Assembly: GCA_020428465.1 (NCBI GenBank)
Contig: JAGQMY010000021.1
Span: forward strand, 1 to 35,649
Source: Candidatus Saccharimonadota bacterium
Lineage (GTDB): Bacteria > Patescibacteriota > Saccharimonadia > Saccharimonadales > SZUA-47
Direction: 5' to 3'
DNA: 35,649 nucleotides
The notes beneath the pieces are model-generated. The model searched no databases and was not told the DNA's origin. It was given only the letters and a program-made list of their open reading frames with translations. Numbering within the stretch: position 1 is the first letter of the stretch; every line of letters starts with the position of its first letter. Positions 16,883-23,185 of this stretch are shown piece after piece. Position numbers and translations under genes: made by a program.

Positions 16883-16902
16883 AAAATCTAACTTCTATAA
16901 TC
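16883..16902 (+). repeat. Copy of the four-helix-bundle flanking repeat
   Basis: This 20-mer matches the reverse complement of 27066-27085, beside the four-helix-bundle gene, at 19 of 20 positions. It overlaps the -10 region of the ychF relic. It may be the scar of a lost cassette. Confidence 0.6.
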
Positions 16903-16933
16903 TATAATCTATATACATGGGACTTTCAATTGG
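16901..16933 (+). repeat. Relic of the ychF promoter and first codons (direct repeat, left copy)
   Basis: These 33 nt match 21697-21729 at 32 positions. They include TATAAT, the same 8-nt gap, the ATG and the codons for Met-Gly-Leu-Ser-Ile-Gly. After that the frame runs Thr-Arg-Ile-Ala-stop, so it is dead. The true ychF lies 4.8 kb to the right, so this is either the original gene start left behind by an insertion or a duplicated target segment. Confidence 0.8.
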
Positions 16934-16978
16934 TACACGTATTGCGTAAACCAACATCCTTTCGAGCTAACACTGAAA

Positions 16979-17077
16979 ATGCCACCTACTGATAGAGGCG
17001 GTAGAGGCTACTCCGACAAATACGTTGCCGAAGCAGTTAGAGAACTAACATTAACGGAAAGACCCTCTAGTAATTGA
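16979..17077 (+). CDS. Possible 32-codon remnant frame
   Basis: A short open frame (MPPTDRGGRGYSDKYVAEAV and 12 more residues) begins just after the ychF relic and overlaps the 3' end of the HEPN-like gene on the other strand. Its composition is protein-like, with charged and aliphatic residues, but it has no ribosome binding site and no recognised family. It may be the truncated start of a gene cut by the island, or chance. Confidence 0.2.
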   Translation: MPPTDRGGRGYSDKYVAEAVRELTLTERPSSN

Positions 17078-17806
17078 AACTAGATTCTCAATTTCAGCAA
17101 CGGATGTATTCAAAAACTTCTTATCAATATCATAGCTTGGGTCATATCTAGCCAACTCTCGAAGACCAAGTAATTTGTTATGATTTTTTGCATACTTAGA
17201 AGGAATAATTCTGCCAATTTCCTTGTATCGGTTTATCAAAAGCTGTGTACCTTTGTGTGTCTTTACTGGCTTATGGACGTCATCAAGCGGCTGCAAAAAT
17301 AGCCTAGCTTTTGCAACATTTTCTGAAGCGACAAACAGGCTGTTCACTGCTGGTCCCAATCTTGCAGCTTCAATATCAGCTTTCGCAGACTGAAGAAATG
17401 ATTCACCTAATTCTAAAGTTGCTTTTGCCTTTCTGTTTTCATAGATGAAGCTAAAATAGACTTTCCACTCGTCCTTGAAACGCCAAATTGTGATATGACC
17501 AAAATCACTATCTTCTTCAAGTAATTGACCAAACTGAACGTCTTCGACGTCACTTTCACGCAACGCTTGACCTTTTTTGACCGACTTCCCTTTTGCAAGC
17601 TTTGCCTTAAAAATTGCTTTTACTTCTTCGTTAATCCTGATTGTTCTACTGCCATCAATCGCAAACAAAACTTGTACATGCCTCAGCTCGACAGGCTTTG
17701 GCAACTTGCCCTCTTTTTGGCGTCGTTCAATTTCTGGTAACGCCCAATTTTTCATGACTTGGTCAAAGACTGCTTTGCCTAAGTTGATGTCTTGGTCATC
17801 TTGCAT
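17051..17806 (-). CDS. HEPN-like protein, partner of the PD-(D/E)XK nuclease
   Basis: A 251-residue protein in two parts. The N-terminal half (to about residue 125) is mixed alpha/beta and unrecognised. The C-terminal half is helical and resembles HEPN domains: LESAKADIEAARLGPAVNSL-type helices, then LRELARYDPSYD, which resembles the helix-4 segment with Arg and Asp-Tyr in that fold. The canonical R-x4-6-H RNase motif is not evident, so it may be a non-catalytic HEPN. It starts 4 nt after the nuclease gene stops, so the two form an operon. HEPN proteins next to nucleases often belong to defence or toxin systems; that role here is inference. Confidence 0.6.
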   Translation of the reverse strand: MQDDQDINLGKAVFDQVMKNWALPEIERRQKEGKLPKPVELRHVQVLFAIDGSRTIRINEEVKAIFKAKLAKGKSVKKGQALRESDVEDVQFGQLLEEDSDFGHITIWRFKDEWKVYFSFIYENRKAKATLELGESFLQSAKADIEAARLGPAVNSLFVASENVAKARLFLQPLDDVHKPVKTHKGTQLLINRYKEIGRIIPSKYAKNHNKLLGLRELARYDPSYDIDKKFLNTSVAEIENLVSITRGSFR

Positions 17807-17810
17807 CCAG

Positions 17811-19091
17811 CTAACTATCGTCCTTCTTGTGCGGGATGTCTTCGGGATATTCGTATGCGGTGACTGCTTCGATCTTGGGGTCTTTCAAATAACCATGCTT
17901 GTCCATAAACTCAGCAATTTCTGGTGTTATAGCTTCTTTGAGGTCTTCATCCGTTGCGTCCAATAACACCCAATCAAATGAGCAACCATTAGAATTCTTT
18001 ACCATTGCTCGTTCGCTTACCACGGCAATCACCATGTTATTTTGTGGAAACTTCTTCCTAGCAGCTAATGCTGCCAGATATAGCATTGTCTGTCTCGGTC
18101 GCTTATCTCCATCTAAATTACCCATAAAAGCAAATACGTATGTTACACCTTCTAACGGATAGTAACGACGATAGACGAACGTTTCATCATCAGGTCCTTT
18201 AGCTGCTTCAACTGCAGCATCAGCATAGGTTTTGCCAAGAATACGTCGCTCAAACCTATCGTGACTCATCATCTTCGCTAAGAACTTGTCACGGTCTTCT
18301 GGCTTGCTTATATCACCTTCTTGTGGCAAACCCTCACTCTTCTTACGAATAAGCTCATCCCATGCTTTGCCCCAATAATTATCAAGCTCCTGCTTGGTTT
18401 TGTAGCCATCGTCTTCTTCCAATTCAGCCGCCGATCCCTCCGTATCCAAGAATATCTGATGTGCATTAGTGTCTTCCATATTGCCAAAAGTACGATTGTT
18501 ATTTATGTAAACGGCAAGGAGCTCTTCTTCACCGCCACTCAAAACTAAGCCCTTGCCATCGCTGAGGAATCTTTCTTTGTTCTGTAGATAGCGAATAAAA
18601 TCTTTCACTGTATTCAAGTGTTTTGTGGCGTATCGGGTGAACTTTTCAAAAAATATATGGACATTTCCTCTGTCACTGTCGTCGTAAAACGAACCCATTT
18701 CAGCCAACCCACCCTCAATAGCAGCAATTAAGTAGACGTTCTTTATAGTTGTGGCGTCTATAACTTTTGCTTTGCCCGATATATTAGTCAACGTGATTTT
18801 ACCGAGTGTATTAATTTTCCTTTTTGCACCTCGACACTGGCTTATAGCCTTGTTAACGTCCCCTTGCTTAAATACGCCATCCCTACCCAGCTTGATGTTT
18901 TTTATTTGCCAAACGATTGCGGTATCACCAAGCACGACTAGTACATCGCACAGCTCTTTACGGCCTTTGCCAGTGCCAACGTAGGGATTTTTGAAGCAAA
19001 AGTCTTGAAAAAACGCATCCCCACACAGGTCAGCAATAAGTGCCTCGGCAGCTGATCCCTTCTCATTGAATACATTTTTTGATTTACCCAT
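17811..19091 (-). CDS. Predicted PD-(D/E)XK (Mrr-like) nuclease
   Basis: A 426-residue protein. The N-terminal 70 residues look like a PD-(D/E)XK nuclease: Glu17 in GSAAEALI, Asp49 in RKELCDVLVV and Gln62-x-Lys64 in VWQIKN, the QxK form used by Mrr-type enzymes that cut modified or foreign DNA. The remaining 350 residues are unrecognised, with a charged middle section and a C-terminal alpha/beta region. It starts 6 nt after a TATAAT box, so the mRNA is probably leaderless, and it is followed after 4 nt by the HEPN-like gene. A restriction or abortive-infection function is plausible but not proven. The assignment is moderate because no family name could be matched. Confidence 0.65.
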   Translation of the reverse strand: MGKSKNVFNEKGSAAEALIADLCGDAFFQDFCFKNPYVGTGKGRKELCDVLVVLGDTAIVWQIKNIKLGRDGVFKQGDVNKAISQCRGAKRKINTLGKITLTNISGKAKVIDATTIKNVYLIAAIEGGLAEMGSFYDDSDRGNVHIFFEKFTRYATKHLNTVKDFIRYLQNKERFLSDGKGLVLSGGEEELLAVYINNNRTFGNMEDTNAHQIFLDTEGSAAELEEDDGYKTKQELDNYWGKAWDELIRKKSEGLPQEGDISKPEDRDKFLAKMMSHDRFERRILGKTYADAAVEAAKGPDDETFVYRRYYPLEGVTYVFAFMGNLDGDKRPRQTMLYLAALAARKKFPQNNMVIAVVSERAMVKNSNGCSFDWVLLDATDEDLKEAITPEIAEFMDKHGYLKDPKIEAVTAYEYPEDIPHKKDDS

Positions 19092-19097
19092 AGCACA

Positions 19098-19103
19098 ATT
19101 ATA
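19098..19103 (-). promoter_or_regulatory. -10 box of the nuclease/HEPN operon
   Basis: TATAAT on the minus strand, ending 6 nt before ATG 19091 with no ribosome binding site. This indicates leaderless transcription of the two-gene operon. The -35 is poor. Confidence 0.45.
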
Positions 19104-19161
19104 TCTCTGTTGGCTTGCTTACTCCAGTGATATTATTGCGTAATATGCTTATGCTTTAATT

Positions 19162-20847
19162 CTATGCAACCTTGCGATCCTGAAAATCTTTTGAGGCTTC
19201 ATCTATTGAGGCAATATATGCTTCTAGATTGCCACCTAGCGCTAAGGATATGACTCGTGATGTAGCCATCCTTCGAAGCGTTTCTTCACGACCTAACCCT
19301 ACATGTTCCGTGCTGCCTATTACAGCCTTGTCTTTAAGGACACGCACCTTAGCAAGCCGCTCATTGAACCTGTCCGCAAGTGCAGAGAGGTCGTCAAAGC
19401 CGTACTCTGTCACCTTCTCTCTCAGTCCGTCGCTTAGCTCATTTAGGGCTGATTCAAGTGATTCGGGGGTAACCGTTGGTAGCCCGCTTTCATCAAGTCT
19501 AGTTGCCGAAACAACAGTCATTGCCAACACATCGGGAGCTTTGCACTGCTCTGCATCATCACCAAACAAGCTAGCCGTAACTGCTTCACCCCTAATCATT
19601 GCGAAACCGTCGTTAATCTTGAATTTACCGTTCTCATCGACTTCACTATTTTCATACATACGCTGAACTTGTAAATCGGCTTCCTTGTCAAAACCTTCTG
19701 CACGCACTACTCTTATAACTTCACCATATCTAGATACTTCGTAACCTTCAATAGCAAGTGCTTCGGCACCATTCGTTAGACCATCAACGGTGCCCGCCAG
19801 AACCCACGCTACTGCTTGTTCGGTATTCCTAAAACCACCTCGTAACTCAACCCTACCATCCAATACCCTCAAAGTCTTTCTTGTAGGTCCTACATTCAAG
19901 TTACCGCTTCCACCTTTAGCGAACATATAGTCATACTTGCTTGCCATTTCGGCATCAATGTAAATGCCTTCTTGTTTTGCCTCCATTATCCCGCTTGTAA
20001 TATCAACGGTGTCATCCGCTCTCGACTCTGAATTTCCGATAAGCTCATTGTATGAACCGTCTTGCTGTCTTTCATAGACGCTTAGGTTGACGTGCTCCAT
20101 TTGAGCACCCGTGGTCACTATTGCACCTAATTCAGCACCAATCTCTCCCATTCTCTGTTTTATAATTGCAGTTCTTCGTAGTGCTTCAGATGGGTTACAA
20201 GGCGTTAGCCTTATCTCAGAAACACCAGCATTGTCGTAATAACCGCTTTGCAGGGTTCCTCTCCCGAACCTCCACTCTATCCACCCGTTTTCATCTGAAA
20301 AAGCATCTATGTCTTCAAGGCTAGCATCCTCAGAAATTTCAGGTATTCGCAGCTTAGGTTTCGAAAACTCCTCATAAATTAAAAAGTTGACGATTTCTGC
20401 TGGTCCTAGCTGATCAACCTGTTCAAGCCATCGCTCTTGAAAGTCTGCTTCTGCTTTATCTTCTGGCTTCAACCTTTGTAAAAAACCTTTAGCATAGCTT
20501 CTAAACTCCCCCACTAGATCGGTATAGTCATGATCATCACTATGAATCGTGTCTGGATTAAGAACTAACCCGACGTTATAATCTCTTAAGCTGTCGCTAA
20601 TTTTCTCGTTGTCTACAACATCACTTCTAAAATCACTAGGACGCTGTAAGCCGAACTCAATTTCAATGCCAACCCTAAACTCTAAATGTCTTTTTCCTTT
20701 ATAGGTGTCAATCCCCTCTTGAGCCGCTTGCTCTAACTCAGCAATAGCAAATTGATTTTGGGCTAACTGCTCAGCGTTATCCTGAAGAGGAGAGTTTGCT
20801 TGATCTGCAATTTGCGGTTGGGTTTCGTAAAGTGTTGTTTCTGACAT
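19162..20847 (-). CDS. Predicted amidoligase / glutamine-synthetase-fold protein
   Basis: A 561-residue protein with signatures of the carboxylate-amine ligase (glutamine synthetase-like) fold. Counting from ATG 20847, a metal-binding strand FRVGIEIEFGL is at about 58-68, a second acidic strand VSEIRLTPCNPSEAL near 209-223, a HVNLSVY strand at 252-258 (compare HxHxS of GS), and RVELRGGFRNTEQAVAW at 332-348 followed by LAGTVDGLTNGA, which closely mirrors the RxExR..N..L.AGL.G segment of GS. About 200 residues of helical C-terminal domain follow and are unrecognised. Such enzymes join a carboxylate to an amine using ATP; the substrate here is unknown. The frame opens at ATG 20883, but that codon overlaps a TATAAT box, so ATG 20847 is preferred. 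The gene is 70 bp upstream of the nuclease operon. Confidence 0.7.
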   Translation of the reverse strand: MSETTLYETQPQIADQANSPLQDNAEQLAQNQFAIAELEQAAQEGIDTYKGKRHLEFRVGIEIEFGLQRPSDFRSDVVDNEKISDSLRDYNVGLVLNPDTIHSDDHDYTDLVGEFRSYAKGFLQRLKPEDKAEADFQERWLEQVDQLGPAEIVNFLIYEEFSKPKLRIPEISEDASLEDIDAFSDENGWIEWRFGRGTLQSGYYDNAGVSEIRLTPCNPSEALRRTAIIKQRMGEIGAELGAIVTTGAQMEHVNLSVYERQQDGSYNELIGNSESRADDTVDITSGIMEAKQEGIYIDAEMASKYDYMFAKGGSGNLNVGPTRKTLRVLDGRVELRGGFRNTEQAVAWVLAGTVDGLTNGAEALAIEGYEVSRYGEVIRVVRAEGFDKEADLQVQRMYENSEVDENGKFKINDGFAMIRGEAVTASLFGDDAEQCKAPDVLAMTVVSATRLDESGLPTVTPESLESALNELSDGLREKVTEYGFDDLSALADRFNERLAKVRVLKDKAVIGSTEHVGLGREETLRRMATSRVISLALGGNLEAYIASIDEASKDFQDRKVA

Positions 20848-20874
20848 ATTTTTGTTTTTACTATTAACATATTT

Positions 20875-20880
20875 ATTATA
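20875..20880 (-). promoter_or_regulatory. -10 box of the amidoligase-like gene
   Basis: TATAAT on the minus strand. Transcription would begin about 20 nt before ATG 20847. The box overlaps the alternative ATG at 20883, which would be excluded from the mRNA. Confidence 0.4.
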
Positions 20881-20910
20881 CATTATTTTGCTATATTTGT
20901 CTAGTTGTAT

Positions 20911-20964
20911 TATCAGTTAAGGGTCGGACCCTTAACCCCTTAGAAAATTACATATTTTCGAAAT
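20911..20964 (-). repeat. REP-like palindromic repeat, copy 1
   Basis: The core at 20916-20936 is a perfect hairpin: arms GTTAAGGGTC and GACCCTTAAC around one central base. The flank CC-C-TTAGAAAATTAC and a T-rich tail continue the identity with copy 2 at 21631-21683. Both copies have the same orientation and bracket the RAYT transposase gene, the classic layout of REP sequences and their transposase. Confidence 0.85.
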
Positions 20965-20971
20965 TCCCCCG

Positions 20972-21586
20972 TTAATTATCTGCTAATACGTATTTCAGCT
21001 CACTCAACATTTTCTTATTTTCTTCGTAATCCGCGACGAATATTCCGTACTGTCTTCTGTTGCTATGTAGCTCTAGCACCTTTTCAGACTGCAACCACTC
21101 TGGCTCTGTTCCCTTGCGAATATATTTAAAGCTTGAAAACTTATAGTTTCTCCAGCTCCTGGGATTAAGGTGTATATACCTAGAAACATGCAATAGGTAT
21201 GAATCCTTATTAACGAGCGATGCTTTAAACCGAGATCCAAAAACAGGTCCGGTTCTACCATATTTGTTATTAAAATACGCCGTATACGATACCATAATGC
21301 TTTTCATAAGCTCCGACAAAATACCCTGATCCCGCTGATAAAAAAGCAAATGAAAATGATTATCCATCAGACAGTACGTCAAAAGTTCAATTTTGTTCCG
21401 AAAGTGCGGATACGGATAACCATTCCTAGTAACAACCTCTCTTTTAGAGAGATGTCGTGAAAGCAAATATAGAAAATAGTCCTTGTCTGATTCGTCTATA
21501 AATATTATGTCTTTATTAGCACCACGCGCATAAACATGATAATAGCTTTCAGGTAAATCATGACGAATCACATTTCTTGAAGGCAT
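20972..21586 (-). CDS. REP-associated tyrosine transposase (RAYT, Y1_Tnp family)
   Basis: Single-strand HUH-type transposase related to IS200/IS605 TnpA. The metal-binding motif is HFH in YCLMDNHFHLLFY and the likely catalytic Tyr lies in the helix VSYTAYFNNKYGR. The family features SYYHVYARG near the N-terminus and VFGSRFKASLV followed by YIHLNPR are present. At 204 aa it matches RAYT proteins. The frame opens at ATG 21595, but a TATAGT box at 21597-21602 sits right before that codon; ATG 21586, 10 nt downstream of the box, gives the expected MPSRNVIRHDLPES start. Palindromic repeats lie 8 bp beyond its stop and 45 bp before its start. RAYTs are often single-copy domesticated enzymes that move REP repeats; here both copies still flank the gene. 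Confidence 0.9.
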   Translation of the reverse strand: MPSRNVIRHDLPESYYHVYARGANKDIIFIDESDKDYFLYLLSRHLSKREVVTRNGYPYPHFRNKIELLTYCLMDNHFHLLFYQRDQGILSELMKSIMVSYTAYFNNKYGRTGPVFGSRFKASLVNKDSYLLHVSRYIHLNPRSWRNYKFSSFKYIRKGTEPEWLQSEKVLELHSNRRQYGIFVADYEENKKMLSELKYVLADN

Positions 21587-21596
21587 AACAACCATA

Positions 21597-21602
21597 ACTA
21601 TA
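21597..21602 (-). promoter_or_regulatory. -10 box of the RAYT gene
   Basis: TATAGT on the minus strand, 10 nt before ATG 21586. Low confidence because the -35 is weak. Confidence 0.3.
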
Positions 21603-21630
21603 AACCCATAATTAAAACTTGCAAAATCCT

Positions 21631-21683
21631 TATCTGTTAAGGGTCGGACCCTTAACTCCTCAGAAAATTACTAGTTTTGAAAT
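21631..21683 (-). repeat. REP-like palindromic repeat, copy 2
   Basis: The core 21636-21656 is identical to the core of copy 1 (10-bp arms, one-base centre) and the flanks are about 80 percent identical. On the minus strand the hairpin foot is preceded by GAGGAG, which resembles the GGAG/GTAG tetranucleotide recognised by RAYTs in other bacteria. Its outer end supplies the -35 box of ychF. Confidence 0.85.
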
Positions 21684-21704
21684 AACGGGTTAGAATTCTA
21701 TAAT
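21677..21704 (+). promoter_or_regulatory. ychF promoter, partly inside the REP-like repeat
   Basis: A TTGAAA -35 at 21677-21682 and a TATAAT -10 at 21699-21704 are 16 nt apart. The -10 ends 8 nt before ATG 21713, so the ychF mRNA is probably leaderless. The -35 lies in the tail of REP copy 2, while the -10 is part of the 33-nt repeat shared with the relic at 16.9 kb. Confidence 0.65.
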
Positions 21705-21729
21705 CTATATTCATGGGACTTTCAATTGG
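21697..21729 (+). repeat. ychF promoter/start direct repeat, right copy
   Basis: Right-hand partner of the 33-nt repeat at 16901-16933 (32 of 33 identical). It spans the -10 box and the first codons of the intact ychF, and marks the right edge of the accessory island. Confidence 0.8.
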
Positions 21730-22798
21730 CATCGTAGGGCTTCCGAATGTAGGCAAGTCTACGCTATTTAATGCACTAACCGATAGCAGTGTATTAGCTG
21801 CTAATTACCCTTTTGCAACAATAGAGCCAAATACCGGAATTGTCCCAGTACCAGACTCACGTCTAAAAGTTTTAGCTGAGATGTACAAGACAGAGAAAAT
21901 TGTTCCAGCAACAGTTACGTTCGTTGATATAGCCGGACTTGTTGAAGGAGCAAGCAAAGGCGAAGGTTTAGGTAATCAATTTCTAAGCCATATACGAAGC
22001 TGTAATGCTATATGCCAAGTAGTGCGAGCATTTGATAATCCTGACGTGCTTCGTAGTGATAGCTCTAAAGACCCTAGTCATGACATCGAAGTCATCAACA
22101 CCGAGTTAGTTTTAGCCGATATTCAGACTGTCGAAAACCGTATTCCGCGGCTAGAAAAGGAAGCGAAAGCAAATCCAAAATTAAAGCCTGTCTTAGAATT
22201 ATTGAACAATATTTTTACTCATCTAAATAGTGGTCATCCTCTCTGGAAATACCCCGATTTACTAGAAGAATACAGAGAACATTTGAGTGATTTGCAGCTC
22301 ATGAGTGCTAAGCCGATTTTGTACCTTTTTAACATAGACGAAGATAAATTATCAGATGAAAGTTTTAAGAATCATTTAAAAGATCTAGTGGCCCCTGCTC
22401 CATGTGTTTTTGTATCGGCCAAGCTCGAGGACGAACTACGTGGACTCGACGAAAATGACCGATCAGAAATGCTTGAAAGTTATGGTCAAACAGAACCGGG
22501 TCTTAACCAAGTTATCCATGCGGCTTATGATTTACTGGGTTTACAGAGCTACCTTACTGCCGGCGAGAAAGAAGTCCGAGCTTGGACAATTCATAAAGGC
22601 GATACAGCGCCGAAAGCTGCTGGAGTAATACATGGTGATTTTGAACGTGGTTTTATTGCTGCGCAAATAGTTAATTACGACGACTTAGTAGAGGCTGGCT
22701 CAGAGCAGACGGCTAAATCTGCTGGCAAAGTTCGCACCGAAGGTAAGACTTACGTCATGAAAGAAGGCGATGTGGTGGAGTTCAAATTCAATGTGTAG
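21713..22798 (+). CDS. ychF: Redox-regulated / ribosome-binding GTPase-ATPase YchF
   Basis: Obg-family P-loop protein YchF (OLA1 homologue), which associates with ribosomes and hydrolyses ATP better than GTP. G1 is GLPNVGKST at residues 8-16, the G3 region is VDIAGLVEGASKGEGLG, and YLFNIDED replaces the GTP-specifying NKxD, as usual for YchF. The C-terminal TGS domain contains KEVRAWTIHKGDTAPKAAGVIH and ends in the family's EGDVVEFKFNV. At 361 aa it is full length. The start codon is 8 nt from the -10 box, so it is translated without a leader. The first six codons are duplicated at 16.9 kb. Confidence 0.97.
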   Translation: MGLSIGIVGLPNVGKSTLFNALTDSSVLAANYPFATIEPNTGIVPVPDSRLKVLAEMYKTEKIVPATVTFVDIAGLVEGASKGEGLGNQFLSHIRSCNAICQVVRAFDNPDVLRSDSSKDPSHDIEVINTELVLADIQTVENRIPRLEKEAKANPKLKPVLELLNNIFTHLNSGHPLWKYPDLLEEYREHLSDLQLMSAKPILYLFNIDEDKLSDESFKNHLKDLVAPAPCVFVSAKLEDELRGLDENDRSEMLESYGQTEPGLNQVIHAAYDLLGLQSYLTAGEKEVRAWTIHKGDTAPKAAGVIHGDFERGFIAAQIVNYDDLVEAGSEQTAKSAGKVRTEGKTYVMKEGDVVEFKFNV

Positions 22799-22809
22799 AG
22801 AGATTAAAT

Positions 22810-23184
22810 ATGCAGGACTTTGAAAGATTCGTTAGTCACCTAAAATGGGAATCCTTGTCACTCGCGATTCTAATGGTAGTATTGACTCATAAATCGCCAT
22901 ATAGCATATGGTGGCTGGCCGTCGGTTTCCCTCTTGTAGATGTATTTATGATTGGATATATCATTAGCCCTAATGCTGGAGCAATTACGTATAACCTCGG
23001 TCACAATATGACTATTCCGACCTTATTAATCGCTTATGGTGTGTTTACCAGTACTGAAATAATTTCTTTAGTTGGTTTTATATGGATATTTCATATAGCA
23101 GTTGATAGGCTTCTGGGCTTTGGTCTAAAGAATAGAGAATCGTTTCATATTACTCACATGGGTAATATTAAAAAATCTAAATAG
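22810..23184 (+). CDS. DUF4260 family membrane protein
   Basis: A 124-residue protein with three to four hydrophobic segments. The pattern PNAGAITYNLGHNMTIP followed by a C-terminal WIFHIAVDRLLGFGLKNRESF and THMG matches the DUF4260 family as I know it, including the conserved His and Asp-Arg. No function is established for the family. It starts 11 nt after ychF with an AGAGAG ribosome binding site, so it is co-transcribed with ychF, and its stop is one nt from that of the convergent hydrolase gene. Confidence 0.8.
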   Translation: MQDFERFVSHLKWESLSLAILMVVLTHKSPYSIWWLAVGFPLVDVFMIGYIISPNAGAITYNLGHNMTIPTLLIAYGVFTSTEIISLVGFIWIFHIAVDRLLGFGLKNRESFHITHMGNIKKSK

Positions 23185-23185
23185 T

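Larger units (their letters stand above)
16708..17050. other. 343-bp gap: promoters, Crp-type site and ychF relic
   Basis: This stretch has no substantial gene. From left to right it holds the leaderless promoter of the minus-strand surface gene, an AT-rich segment, a Crp-type palindrome, a repeat related to the four-helix-bundle cassette, a -10 box with the first six codons of ychF, and the beginning of a 32-codon open frame. It looks like the left junction of the accessory island. Confidence 0.6.
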
